A DNA stretch of 64,000 nucleotides from Rhodoblastus sphagnicola (GTDB lineage: Bacteria; Pseudomonadota; Alphaproteobacteria; Rhizobiales; Beijerinckiaceae), in assembly GCF_002937075.1 (NCBI RefSeq), contig NZ_NHSJ01000073.1, positions 1 to 64,000 on the forward strand. Direction: 5' to 3'. Below, piece by piece: positions 1-9,187 of this stretch. The notes under the pieces are model-generated. The model was not told the DNA's origin, did not search any database, and saw nothing but the letters and a program-made list of their open reading frames with translations. Both the position numbers and the translations under genes were made by a program. The first letter of the stretch is position 1; each line of letters begins with the position of its first letter.

Positions 1-185
<185 letters not shown>

Positions 186-203
186 CGCCGCGCCGCGCTG
201 GTC

Positions 204-743
204 TCACATGGTGCGAAGCGCGACGACGCGCTGTTGGGACACCAGCGCGGCGGCTTCGTGCGCGGGCTCGCCCGGATCGATCAGTTCGAGCGGCAGGGCG
301 GTGGTGGATTTGATCGACTGCAATTCGAAATGCGAGGAGACATTGCGCAGCGGCATCAGCGCGGTCAGCCTCTTGTAAAAAGCGTCATAGGCGGAAATGT
401 CGGTCGTCACCACCTTCAGGACGTAATCGACCTCGCCGGCGAGCCGGCAGAATTCCACGACCTCCGGCATGAGCGAGACCGCGCGGACGAAATTTTCGAG
501 GCGCTCGGCCCCGTGATCGCCGGTCTGGATCGAAATGTGGACGGTCAGGCCGAGGCCGACCTTGCCGCCGCTGACCAGCCCGACCCGCTTGCGCAACACG
601 CCGGAGGCCTCCAGCTTCTGGATGCGTTTCCAGCACGGGGTGGCCGACAGGGCCACCTTTTCCGCAATCTCGGCCACGGTGACCGTGGCGTCGTTTTGGA
701 GAATTTTGAGTATTTTGAGATCAATCCGGTCCATGATCGGCAC
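204..743 (-). CDS. Lrp/AsnC family transcriptional regulator
   Basis: A 179-residue protein. Residues 5-55 form the Lrp/AsnC winged helix-turn-helix (IDLKILKILQNDATVT..., then LSATPCWKRIQKLEASGVL), and residues 65-150 the RAM/AsnC ligand-binding domain (EVVEFCRLAGEVDYVLKV). Members are octameric DNA-binding proteins that sense amino acids or related metabolites. Length is normal, with a C-terminal extension of about 20 residues. Start at 743 gives MPIMDRIDLK; an ATG three codons later (734) is equally possible. It is a lone regulator, so its effector and targets cannot be read from context. A sigma70-like promoter lies upstream. Confidence 0.93.
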   Translation of the reverse strand: MPIMDRIDLKILKILQNDATVTVAEIAEKVALSATPCWKRIQKLEASGVLRKRVGLVSGGKVGLGLTVHISIQTGDHGAERLENFVRAVSLMPEVVEFCRLAGEVDYVLKVVTTDISAYDAFYKRLTALMPLRNVSSHFELQSIKSTTALPLELIDPGEPAHEAAALVSQQRVVALRTM

Positions 744-773
744 GCCAATTTCGTCAATGTGGAAAGATAATTT

Positions 774-801
774 AGTCTATCAAAATAGTATTCTATGTCA
801 A
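774..801 (-). promoter_or_regulatory. Sigma70-like promoter of the AsnC-family gene
   Basis: Read on the minus strand, a consensus TTGACA (796-801) is followed after 16 bases by TAGACT (774-779). This leaves about 30 bases of leader before the ATG at 743. The region is clearly more A/T-rich than its surroundings. An imperfect ATAG...CTAT symmetry in the spacer could be the autoregulatory site usual for Lrp/AsnC genes. Confidence 0.5.
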
Positions 802-872
802 TGCGGCGTTTGTGCCGTCGCGCTGATTGGCCAAAACGGGCGAAAACCGGACCTTCGCGGGCGCCGCGCGCC

Positions 873-1988
873 TCAGGTTCCGACCCGAGGCGCGATGTCG
901 CGCATCCAGCGCGTCACGGGCGAGGCGCCCGTCGCCGGTTCGCTGAGCAAGGCCGCCGCCCGCGCCGCCTTGGGACTGACGCCATAGGCCGCCTTGAACG
1001 CGCGGCTGAAATTGGCCTCGCTGCCGAGATGCCAGCGCCGCGCCACCTCGCTGACGCGCGGCCCCTTGGACGTCGCCGCCGCCAGATCGAAGAAGGCCCG
1101 GTGCAGGCGGCGGCCGCGAATATATTCGGCCACCCCGCCGAGCGGCGAAAACATGCGGTAAAGCGTGGCGCGCGACAGGCCGAAATGCGCGGCCAGGGAT
1201 TCGGCGGAGAGATCGCCGGCGCCCAGCCGCGCCTCGACATGCTGGCGCAGGCGAATCAGCGACAGATTGCCGGCGTCGCCAGCGGCGGCGTCGCGCCGCT
1301 CCAACTCGCCGCTGAGACAGGCGACAATCAGCGCGATCGTGCCTTCGACCACCGCCTGGCATTCATCGAAGGTCATGCGCGGCGCGCAATCGAACAGCGC
1401 GGCGAAATGGCGCGCCAGCAGCCGCGTCAGCACGCCGTCGGCGGGCAGGACCAGGCCATGCAGCGCATCGGGCTGCGGCAGGCGGCGGTCGATCATCGGC
1501 CGGGGAATCACAAGGTTGAAATTTTCGAAGGCGGTGGCGCGGGTCTCCAGCGTCTGCGCGAGGTCGAGCACGCAGATATCGCCGGGCCGGACGCGAATCG
1601 GCAGCGCGCCGGCGACGCCCTCATAGCCGCCCTTGAGATAGAGCTGGATGAAGATGTGATCGACGCCGCTGCGCGCCACGGTTTCCGCCGTGCGCCGGAA
1701 ACACTGGCCGCTGGCGCGCGACAGGCCGAACAGGACCGGGCCCATGACGTAGGATTGCAGATCGGCGCGGAACGGACCGGGTTCGCCCGCCGCCAGTTCA
1801 TCAACCTCGAACATGGTCGCCACCGCCTCGCGCCAGGCGGCGATATTGGCGTCGGGGTCCATCGTTTCACTGAGGAAACCGAAACTCGGCACCAAGGACG
1901 AGACGTTTTGCATGTTTTGTTCTGCTTTATCCAAGTCCACTCCTTCTTTCCCGATGGCGCTGCGATAAATCACGGCATTGCTTTTCAT
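873..1988 (-). CDS. AraC family transcriptional regulator
   Basis: A 371-residue protein. Residues 60-220 look like an AraC-binding-like sensory domain (FRADLQSYVMGPVLFGLSR; VRPGDICVLDLAQT). The last 110 residues are the double helix-turn-helix of the AraC/XylS family: first HTH at LSAESLAAHFGLSRATLYRMF, second at VSEVARRWHLGSEANFSRAFK, ending in the typical YGVSPKAAR. This layout is shared by regulators of the type with a PF14525 N-terminus (NdfR/FeaR-like). It is divergent from the autotransporter gene, with 178 bases between them, so control of that gene is possible but unproven. The effector is unknown. Two other in-frame starts lie further in (for example the ATG encoding MQNVSS), so the N-terminus is uncertain. 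Confidence 0.88.
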   Translation of the reverse strand: MKSNAVIYRSAIGKEGVDLDKAEQNMQNVSSLVPSFGFLSETMDPDANIAAWREAVATMFEVDELAAGEPGPFRADLQSYVMGPVLFGLSRASGQCFRRTAETVARSGVDHIFIQLYLKGGYEGVAGALPIRVRPGDICVLDLAQTLETRATAFENFNLVIPRPMIDRRLPQPDALHGLVLPADGVLTRLLARHFAALFDCAPRMTFDECQAVVEGTIALIVACLSGELERRDAAAGDAGNLSLIRLRQHVEARLGAGDLSAESLAAHFGLSRATLYRMFSPLGGVAEYIRGRRLHRAFFDLAAATSKGPRVSEVARRWHLGSEANFSRAFKAAYGVSPKAARAAALLSEPATGASPVTRWMRDIAPRVGT

Positions 1989-2097
1989 GGCGTTCTGGAG
2001 TTTGAACTATGATTTATTGCGAGGCAACTCGACACGTCTTATTTTTGGCAAAACGTCTCATTCACTTGTTGCGCTGTCTTATCCGCCTCATGCAATC

Positions 2098-2128
2098 TTG
2101 ACACCATGCCGCAAGGGAGGGCTTATCT
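2098..2128 (+). promoter_or_regulatory. Possible promoter ahead of the autotransporter gene
   Basis: TTGACA (2098-2103) is a perfect -35 hexamer. At 17-19 bases spacing the only candidate -10 is the poor CTTATC/TTATCT at 2122-2128. It lies about 40 bases before the ATG at 2167. The -35 is convincing and the -10 is not, so an activator (for example the divergent AraC protein) might be needed. Confidence 0.3.
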
Positions 2129-2166
2129 GCTGTCAAGGTTAGGGCGACCTTCACTAGGGCGGATTC

Positions 2167-5100
2167 ATGACAAAATGCAGTATCGCGGCGCATCGGCGCC
2201 GAACGATCTCGCGCGCGCTTCTGCTGGCCGGGACGGCCCTGGCCGTCGCGCCTTGCGTCGTGCAAGCGGAGACTCTGGATCTGGCTGGCGGCAATACGAC
2301 AAAGACCAGCCTCGGCGCCTATCCGGCAGGGGTGACCAACACTTCCAGCACCGCCGCCGTGCTGACAATCGATAATTCGGCCGACGAGACCTATTCCGGA
2401 ACGATCGCCAACGGCGTCGGACGGGTCGCCTTGATCAAAACCGGCGCGGGGGCGCTGACGCTGACAGGCGTCAACACGCAAACGGGCGACGCCGGCTACG
2501 CCTATGGCAACGGAACGTCGCTGGGCGCCAGCCTGGCTGTGACCGACGGGAAGCTGATCATCGGCAGGGGCGACGCTCTTGGCGGCGGGATCGTCGCCAT
2601 CGGCAACGCCACGCTCGCTTCGCAGGGCGGCGGTCCGGTCACGATCACCAACACCATTCTGGTCGGCGTGAACGCGGCGGAAGCGGCGACGTTCGACACA
2701 TCGGGCGGCGACATCATCGTCAACCACTTCATGGAGGGCTACCAGATCCCCGGGAACGACGCGGCCTCCGACGCCGGCGTGATCAAAACGGGAAGCGGAA
2801 CGCTCTATCTGTCGGAGGACAATTATTTCAACGGCGGCGTCCAGATCGAACAGGGAACGGTCGCCATCAATTCCGCCAATGGCCTGGGTACGCCGCGTCG
2901 CCAAACCAATGGCTCGCTCAGCGGTCTCCCCGTGGTGACGATCTCGGCAGGCGCCACATTGGAGACGATGGCGGATTACACCCCGGACAGCGTCCATTGG
3001 GGCAATGGGTGGCGCGCCCCCGTCCAGCTCGGGAGCGACCCGACCTGCACGCACGATTGCGGTTTCGCCAATATCGCGCCCGACTCCGGCACGACCGTCG
3101 AGATCAACAGCGACGTCACCGGCGCCGCTGGCCTGAACATGGGCGGGGTGGGAACGCTCTATCTTGCGGGCGCGAAGAGCTATACCGGGGGAACGCGGAT
3201 TTCGTCGGGAACGCTGGAGATCAACGACGCGACGGCGACCAACGCCAGCACTTTGGCGATCGCGAATGGCGGACGCCTGACACTGATGATGGATGGGCTT
3301 TCGCTTTCGCCCACCGCCTTCACGCTGAGCGGCCAGGGAATCGTCGATACCAACGGTTTTGGCGCCGTCATCGCGACCGCGATCAGGGATGGCGCAAGTC
3401 AGGGCTCGTTCGTCAAGGCGGGCGCCGGAGTCCTGACCCTCGCCGCGGCGGCGACCTATACCGGTTCGACGGAAGTGGCGGGGGGAACCTTGTCGCTCGG
3501 CCTCGATGGCGCGCTGTCGACACAGACGCGGGTGACAGTCGATGCAGGCGCCACGCTGGATCTCGGCGGGCATAGCTTGGTCATCGCTGGCGTCAGCGGT
3601 TCGGGAACGATTTCCGGCAGCGCCTCCAGCGGCAATGGCGCGCTGACGGTGGGAGGGGATGGCTCCTCCTCAACCTTTGCCGGCCTGCTCACCGACGGTT
3701 TGGGGCGGTTGGCCCTGACCAAGGCCGGCGCGGGAACGCTGACGCTCACCGGCGACAACCTCTATGCCGGGACCACCACGATCAGCGCCGGCGTATTGCG
3801 GATCGGCGCCGGCGGCGCGAGCGGAACGCTTGGCTCCGGCGCCGTGGTCGATAACGCCAGCCTGGTGTTCGACCGCTCCGACGCCATAACGGTCGCGCAG
3901 GCCATAAGCGGAACCGGCTCCCTCACCCAGGCCGGCGCGGGAAAGCTGACGCTCACGGGCGCCAACGCCTATTCGGGCGGAACCTTTGTCGATGCCGGCG
4001 CGCTGGCGATTTCCAGCGCGCAATCGCTCGGTTCGGGTTCGCTTCACCTCGCCGACGCCACGACGCTCAATCTGCTCTCGTCCATGGTCGTGTCGAACAA
4101 AATCGTGTTCTCCGGCGCGGGCGATCCCACCATCGACACCGGCGCTTCCACCGTCACCCTGAGCGGGGTCATTTCCGGCTCGGGCGCGCTGACAAAGCTG
4201 GGAACGGGAGCCCTCGTCCTCACGGGCGCCGACACCTACACCGGCGCGACCACGGTTGCGCAGGGCATGCTGGAGGTGGATGGCTCGATTGTTTCTTCAA
4301 CGACCGTCCAGAATGGCGCGACGCTGCGCGGCGTCGGCGCGGTCGGCGCCATCGCGGTGTCCTCCGGCGGCGCGCTTGCGCCGGGCAATGCGGCGCAGCC
4401 TTATGGAACGCTGCATTCCACCGGCAATGTCACCTTCGCCTCCGGCTCGACCTATGCCGTCTCGGTCGGGCCGAGCGGTTCGAGCCTTCTGACCACCACG
4501 GGTTCGGCGAGTCTTGCCGGCAAGGTCGCGGCGACCTGGGCGGGCGCGGCGACGACCGCCGGATCGCGCTACACCATCCTGACCGCCAGCGGCGGCGTTT
4601 CCGGGGTTTTCAGCAGCCTGACCGTGACCGGCCTCACCACCAGCCTGCCGGTGCTGGCCTATGATTCCAAGGACGTTTATCTCGTCTTCAACGGCCTCAC
4701 CAGCGGGGCGGTGACGTCGTCGTTCAACAAGCTGGCCGGCGACCGCATCGGCGCGCTCATCACCAACGGGGTGCTCGCCAGCGTGCTCGGCGGCATCAAC
4801 GAACAGATCAATTGCGACAATTGCGTCAGCACGTTCGGGTCGGTGGGATCGCTCAGCGCGGGCATGCATGGCCGTCTGACGCTCAGCGACAATTTCGCTC
4901 TCCTTGGCGGCGCGGCCTACAGCCAGTACCACAGCGGCGGCGTCGAGGTGACGGGCGCACCGATCTTCCTTGGCGCGCTGCGCTACGACAAGACGGAATG
5001 GGGCGCCTCGCGGCCCTTCGGCGAAATCGGCGCTTCCGCCTCGCCGTGGCAGCGCGCCCGCTTCAACCGCGCCTATGATGACGCGGGCGTGGCGCGCGGC

Positions 5101-5589
5101 GGCTCCGGAATCGCCGATGTCGCGACCTATTCCGCCTTCGCTAAGCTCGGATGGATTTATCGCTGGTCGCCCATCGACGAGGCGGCGGCCTGGGCGGGCC
5201 TCTCCCGCAGTTGGCAAATCGTCGGCGGCTATGTCGAGAGCGTCGCGGGCAATCCCTCGCCCGCGACGGTCGCCGGGGGAACGGACAGGTTGAATGTCGT
5301 CCGGGTCGGCGCGCAATGGACCCATCTGTTCGGCGGCGCGCTCGAAACCCAGATCTCGCTCGCCGCCGCGCAATCCTTTGACGCGCAAAGCGGCCTGAGC
5401 GGCGACGTGCTCGGGCTGTCCGGCATCCATTCCACCCTCGGCGATTATCATTGGGCCGAATATGGCCTGCGCGTCGGCTACCGCTTCGCCGACAATGCGG
5501 TGGTGGACGTTTTTGCCGATGGAACGCTTGGCGCCCGCCCGGTTGGCGACACCATCCATGGCGGCGCGGGTCTGCGTTGGGCCTTCTGA
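2167..5589 (+). CDS. Autotransporter with passenger repeats and C-terminal beta-barrel
   Basis: A 1140-residue type V secreted protein. Residues 1-36 are a signal peptide with a basic n-region and hydrophobic core, cut near VQA-ET. The passenger (about 40-830) carries at least seven autotransporter-associated repeats of the form K-x-G-x-G-x-L-x-L-x-G-x-N-x-Y-x-G-x-T ending G-x-L, consistent with a beta-helix. Examples begin near nucleotides 2425, 2785, 3150, 3410, 3720, 3930 and 4190. The last 270 residues or so form the outer-membrane barrel, ending in LRWAF with the C-terminal phenylalanine used for Bam recognition. A CxxC (NCDNC) sits just before the barrel. No catalytic passenger domain is recognisable, so adhesin or surface structure is the likeliest role. 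A FecR-domain gene follows after 31 bases. Confidence 0.9.
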   Translation: MTKCSIAAHRRRTISRALLLAGTALAVAPCVVQAETLDLAGGNTTKTSLGAYPAGVTNTSSTAAVLTIDNSADETYSGTIANGVGRVALIKTGAGALTLTGVNTQTGDAGYAYGNGTSLGASLAVTDGKLIIGRGDALGGGIVAIGNATLASQGGGPVTITNTILVGVNAAEAATFDTSGGDIIVNHFMEGYQIPGNDAASDAGVIKTGSGTLYLSEDNYFNGGVQIEQGTVAINSANGLGTPRRQTNGSLSGLPVVTISAGATLETMADYTPDSVHWGNGWRAPVQLGSDPTCTHDCGFANIAPDSGTTVEINSDVTGAAGLNMGGVGTLYLAGAKSYTGGTRISSGTLEINDATATNASTLAIANGGRLTLMMDGLSLSPTAFTLSGQGIVDTNGFGAVIATAIRDGASQGSFVKAGAGVLTLAAAATYTGSTEVAGGTLSLGLDGALSTQTRVTVDAGATLDLGGHSLVIAGVSGSGTISGSASSGNGALTVGGDGSSSTFAGLLTDGLGRLALTKAGAGTLTLTGDNLYAGTTTISAGVLRIGAGGASGTLGSGAVVDNASLVFDRSDAITVAQAISGTGSLTQAGAGKLTLTGANAYSGGTFVDAGALAISSAQSLGSGSLHLADATTLNLLSSMVVSNKIVFSGAGDPTIDTGASTVTLSGVISGSGALTKLGTGALVLTGADTYTGATTVAQGMLEVDGSIVSSTTVQNGATLRGVGAVGAIAVSSGGALAPGNAAQPYGTLHSTGNVTFASGSTYAVSVGPSGSSLLTTTGSASLAGKVAATWAGAATTAGSRYTILTASGGVSGVFSSLTVTGLTTSLPVLAYDSKDVYLVFNGLTSGAVTSSFNKLAGDRIGALITNGVLASVLGGINEQINCDNCVSTFGSVGSLSAGMHGRLTLSDNFALLGGAAYSQYHSGGVEVTGAPIFLGALRYDKTEWGASRPFGEIGASASPWQRARFNRAYDDAGVARGGSGIADVATYSAFAKLGWIYRWSPIDEAAAWAGLSRSWQIVGGYVESVAGNPSPATVAGGTDRLNVVRVGAQWTHLFGGALETQISLAAAQSFDAQSGLSGDVLGLSGIHSTLGDYHWAEYGLRVGYRFADNAVVDVFADGTLGARPVGDTIHGGAGLRWAF

Positions 5590-5620
5590 GCGGCGTTTGA
5601 CATTGAAGGGCGAGACCGGC

Positions 5621-6349
5621 ATGCGATTTTTGAAAACCCTCCCCGCCGTGGCCATGGCCGGCGCCCTGTTGGCGCCCGCGTGCTCGGCCGAAGACAGGAT
5701 CGGCGCCGCGACCGTCGCCAATAACGAGGTCGTCAGGGTCGAGGGCGGTGGGGGCGCGGCCATTCACCGCGACGACGACGTGTTTCGCGACGAATCCGTG
5801 CGGACGGGGCCGGACAGTTCAGCCAAATTCGTTTTCCGCGACGCCACCAATCTCGCGCTGGGGCCGGTCTCCACGGTGAAGCTCGACCGTTTCGTCTATA
5901 GCGACGACGCCACCTATGCCCATGCGGCGGTCAATTTGGCCAAAGGCGTCTTCCGCTTCAGTTCGGGCGGTTCGCCCAAGGAAGCCTATGAGATCAAGAC
6001 CGGCAACGCCACCATCGGCGTGCGCGGCACCATCCTCGATATCAGCTCCGAACCCGGTCGCACCGTCGTCACGCTGGTCGAGGGCCAGGCGGTGGTCTGC
6101 CCGCGTTCGCGCTACGATGGCGATCCGCGCAAGCTCGACGCCCGCGCCCTTGAAAAATATCATTGCGGCGAGTTGCTCCATCCCGGCGACGCCATCGTGG
6201 TCAGTTCGGGCGCGGCCAAAAGTGGCGCGCGGCCGTTCTCGTTCGCCGACGCCGCCTGCGGGTCCGATCCGGCTTTGTGTTCGCGCGAGGGTTACGCGAG
6301 CCTGAGAGGCTCAGATGTCGCGCCGGACGGCAAGCTCTGCGGCCGCTGA
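5621..6349 (+). CDS. FecR-domain periplasmic protein
   Basis: A 242-residue exported protein. The start chosen is the ATG at 5621, which gives a signal peptide (MRFLKTLPAVAMAGALLAPA, cut near CSA-ED); an upstream in-frame start would run back into the autotransporter gene. Residues 40-160 form a FecR domain: DESVRTGPDSSAKFVFRD, LGPVSTVKLDRFVY and the hallmark GNATIGVRGT. FecR domains in classical systems are the periplasmic part of anti-sigma regulators, but this one has no cytoplasmic anti-sigma domain or membrane helix and is probably soluble. It follows the autotransporter by 31 bases and ends 7 bases from the convergent CHASE2 cyclase gene. The same association of FecR, autotransporter and CHASE2 cyclase occurs in other alphaproteobacteria (recalled, not checked). 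Confidence 0.85.
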   Translation: MRFLKTLPAVAMAGALLAPACSAEDRIGAATVANNEVVRVEGGGGAAIHRDDDVFRDESVRTGPDSSAKFVFRDATNLALGPVSTVKLDRFVYSDDATYAHAAVNLAKGVFRFSSGGSPKEAYEIKTGNATIGVRGTILDISSEPGRTVVTLVEGQAVVCPRSRYDGDPRKLDARALEKYHCGELLHPGDAIVVSSGAAKSGARPFSFADAACGSDPALCSREGYASLRGSDVAPDGKLCGR

Positions 6350-6356
6350 ACCTTGC

Positions 6357-8600
6357 CTATTTGCTGTCGAGCGTCAGCAGGACCGCCGGCTGCTGCGACG
6401 GAGCCGCCGCCGTGAATTGCGCGTGCAAGAAGTCGTAAAGCGCGCGCCACGGCGCCGGGACTTGTTGCGCCAGCGCGCGCGCCTGCGCCGCCGCCTGTTC
6501 GCAATCGCCGGCGCGATAGCTGGCGAGCATTGCGTCATGCGCGGCGCGCCAGTTTGCAAATTCGGACGTTGCCGCGAATTCGGCTCCGCCCGCGGCCGTG
6601 AAGATGCGCACCGGCGCGTTGCGTCCCTTGACCTTGACGACATCGAGATCGAGCCAGGCCGCTTCGGGCGCCGCGACCGCGACCGCCTCGCTCGCGATGA
6701 GATCGACGCCATAATGCTTGCTGGCGCCTTCGAGACGCGAGGCCAGATTGACGGTGTCGCCGAGCACGGAATAATCGAAACGCCGCAACGAGCCCATGTT
6801 GCCGACGCTGCAAGGTCCGAAATTCAGCCCGATTCCCATGCGCAGGGGGTTATGGGCTCGCCCGTCCGCGCGCGCTTGCGCCTCAAGCGACGTGTTGAGC
6901 CGTTCAAGCTCTGCGCGCATCAGCATCGCCGCCTCCACGGCGCGGCGCGCATGGCGGGGCACATCGACCGGCGCGTTCCAGAACGCCATGATGGCGTCGC
7001 CGATATATTTGTCGATGGTTCCCTCGCGCGCGAGAATCGCGTCGGTCATGGGCGTCAGATAGGCGTTGAGCAGCCGGGTCAGATGTTGCGCGTCGAGCCC
7101 CTCGGACAGGCTGGTGAAATTGCGCAGGTCGGCGAACATCACCGTCACTTCGCGCGTCTCGCCCCCCAGCGCCAGCCTGTCGGGGTTTTCGGCGAGGCGC
7201 GCGACCACCAGCGGCGACAGGAACTTGCCAAAGGCGGTCTGAACATAGGCTTTGGCGGCTTGCTCGCCGCGCCACAGCGCCAGAATCCCGGTCAGCGTCT
7301 GCAAGCTCAAGGCCAGCGCGGGGACCACGGGATCGAGCAGCAGCCCCGCTTTGTCGAAAGCCAGCAAGGCGCCGGCGAACAGGGCGGCGGCCGCGACAAT
7401 TGCGATGGCGCCGGCGGCGAGCGGCGACACTCTTGGCAGCAGCGCCGCCATCAGGCAGATCATGACGAGCGCGGCGGCCAGTTCCGCGCCCTGCGCCCAG
7501 TCCGGGCGCGTGAGCAGGGCGTTCGCCAGGATCTGTTCGATGATCTCGGCATGGATTTCGACGCCGGCCATGGCGGGTTCGATCGGCGTCGCCCTGACGT
7601 CGCCCAGGCCCGAGGCGGTCGGGCCGATCAGGACGATGCGGCCCTGGATCTCGCTTGCCGGGACTTGGTCGTTGAGAAGGGAGGCGATGGACAACATGCG
7701 GCGCGGATCGGGCGGCGAGAAATGCGGCCGCACCGCGCCGTGCGCGTCGGTCGCGATCGACAGGTCGCCGACGCGCAAGCCGCTGACGCCGGTTTTCGCC
7801 CCAAAGTCCATTTGCCCGCTGACATTGGAGGCGCGCACGAGCAAGGTGGTGGCGCCCAGCGCGACACGCAGCGCGTCGAGCGCCAGCGACGGCGTGTAAC
7901 GATCGCCCAGCCGCGCCAGCAGCGGAACCCGCCGCACGATCTGGTCGCGGTCGGGCAGCCAGTTGACCGCGCCCAGTCCCGAAGCCGCTTGCGCAAGTTG
8001 CGGCAGCGGCGCGGCGACGCCGGCGAAGGCGGGAATGAACAGGGCCGGGTCGTCGCCGGCCATGGCGACGCCGGCTTTCGGCGCCGGAAGCGCGCCGCCG
8101 GGCGTGTTGAGGAAGCTCAGCCCCAAGACGCTTGGCGCCGTGGCGAGCGCGGCGGCGAAACGCGCGTCGTTGCTGGGCGCGCGCGAAAACTTTTCCGCCA
8201 GTTCCGCCGTCCGCAGCTCCGGCGGCAGGCTGGCGAGAAGGGCTTGCGGGTTGAGGCGGTCGGCTTCGGCGAAGACCACGTCGAAACCAATGGCCGATGC
8301 GCCCATACCCCGCAGTTTCTCCGTCAGTTCGGCGAGGCGGAGGCGCGGCCAGGGCCATTGCCCCAGCGCGGCGAGACTGGCCTCGTCAATGGCCGCGACG
8401 CGGACAGGACCGGTCGGGTTGAACGGGGCGGGATCGAGTTGCTGGAAACGATCGAACACGAGATTGCGCACATCGTCCAGCGCGCGCGGCGCGCCCAGCG
8501 CGCAGGCGATGAACAGGCCGAGGTTCAGCGCGAACGCGCCACGATAAAGCCAGCAGGAGCCGCCTCGAGAACGGCCTCGCTCAAGCGACATGGCGGGCAT
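6357..8600 (-). CDS. CHASE2-domain class III adenylate/guanylate cyclase
   Basis: A 747-residue membrane sensor. A transmembrane helix (about 20-40) is followed by an extracytoplasmic CHASE2 domain (about 45-345; VRVAAIDEASLAALGQWPWPR and IVLIGPTASGLGD are typical). Three closely spaced membrane helices (about 350-440) and a class III cyclase domain (about 470-670) complete it. The catalytic set is intact: metal-binding D491 (MFADLRNFTS) and D535 (DKYIGDAIMAF), base-specifying K531 and D615 (SVLGDTVNLASR), and transition-state N618 and R622. The K/D pair predicts ATP as substrate and cAMP as product. A short helical tail follows. The cyclic-nucleotide-binding membrane protein at 9241 is a nearby candidate effector. 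The start could also be the ATG three codons later. Confidence 0.93.
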   Translation of the reverse strand: MPAMSLERGRSRGGSCWLYRGAFALNLGLFIACALGAPRALDDVRNLVFDRFQQLDPAPFNPTGPVRVAAIDEASLAALGQWPWPRLRLAELTEKLRGMGASAIGFDVVFAEADRLNPQALLASLPPELRTAELAEKFSRAPSNDARFAAALATAPSVLGLSFLNTPGGALPAPKAGVAMAGDDPALFIPAFAGVAAPLPQLAQAASGLGAVNWLPDRDQIVRRVPLLARLGDRYTPSLALDALRVALGATTLLVRASNVSGQMDFGAKTGVSGLRVGDLSIATDAHGAVRPHFSPPDPRRMLSIASLLNDQVPASEIQGRIVLIGPTASGLGDVRATPIEPAMAGVEIHAEIIEQILANALLTRPDWAQGAELAAALVMICLMAALLPRVSPLAAGAIAIVAAAALFAGALLAFDKAGLLLDPVVPALALSLQTLTGILALWRGEQAAKAYVQTAFGKFLSPLVVARLAENPDRLALGGETREVTVMFADLRNFTSLSEGLDAQHLTRLLNAYLTPMTDAILAREGTIDKYIGDAIMAFWNAPVDVPRHARRAVEAAMLMRAELERLNTSLEAQARADGRAHNPLRMGIGLNFGPCSVGNMGSLRRFDYSVLGDTVNLASRLEGASKHYGVDLIASEAVAVAAPEAAWLDLDVVKVKGRNAPVRIFTAAGGAEFAATSEFANWRAAHDAMLASYRAGDCEQAAAQARALAQQVPAPWRALYDFLHAQFTAAAPSQQPAVLLTLDSK

Positions 8601-8792
8601 TCATGAACGGGCTCCATTCCAGGCGGGCGCGAACCATAGCGCGGATCGAGCTGAAGCGCGACAATCTCGGCGCGGCGGACTTGTCAAACGGCGCCAGCGC
8701 CTGCTTAAAATTCCGGGTCAATTCAACATCGAGGGGCGACCATCGGCACTCTTCCCGCACAACTTCCCACGACATGGCTCTGCGTCGCCGTC

Positions 8793-9149
8793 GTGCTTTT
8801 CATCGTCAAGCATCTGGTTGCGGATTTTTATCTGCAATCGAGCTGGATGGCGCTTGGCAAGGAGCGCGTCGAAGGCTGGCGCGCGCCGCTCGCGGCCCAT
8901 GCCGCGATCCACGCGCTCGGCACGCTGCTGCTCTGCGTGGCTCTGGCCCCGGCGCTGTTCTGGCTGGCGGCTTTGGATTTCGTCGTTCACGCCGCTGTCG
9001 ATCGCGGCAAGGGCGTTTTGGCGCGGCGCGCCTCGGCCACGCCCAGCACGGCCGTCTATTGGCGTCTGCTGGGACTCGACCAGAGCCTGCACGCGCTGAC
9101 CCATTTCGTGTTCGCCCTGGCGTTGACCGCGGCGCATGCGGCGGCATGA
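8793..9149 (+). CDS. DUF3307 family membrane protein
   Basis: At least 118 residues with three hydrophobic segments. The N-terminal motif KHLVADFYLQSSWM...GK and the conserved histidines (AAHAAIHALG; FVVHAAVDRGK; LDQSLHALTHFV) match DUF3307, a family of small integral membrane proteins of unknown function. The start is uncertain. GTG at 8793 has no good ribosome site. The frame stays open upstream to 8709 and there encodes a hydrophobic run (TTWLCVAVV) that would lengthen the first helix, with a GAGGGG at 8731-8736 but only an ATC (8742) at the right distance. The gene is divergent from the cyclase gene and followed by a hairpin at 9188. Confidence 0.75.
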   Translation: MLFIVKHLVADFYLQSSWMALGKERVEGWRAPLAAHAAIHALGTLLLCVALAPALFWLAALDFVVHAAVDRGKGVLARRASATPSTAVYWRLLGLDQSLHALTHFVFALALTAAHAAA

Positions 9150-9187
9150 CGGGGCCTGTCATGCAACCGACATATCGCTTGAATATT

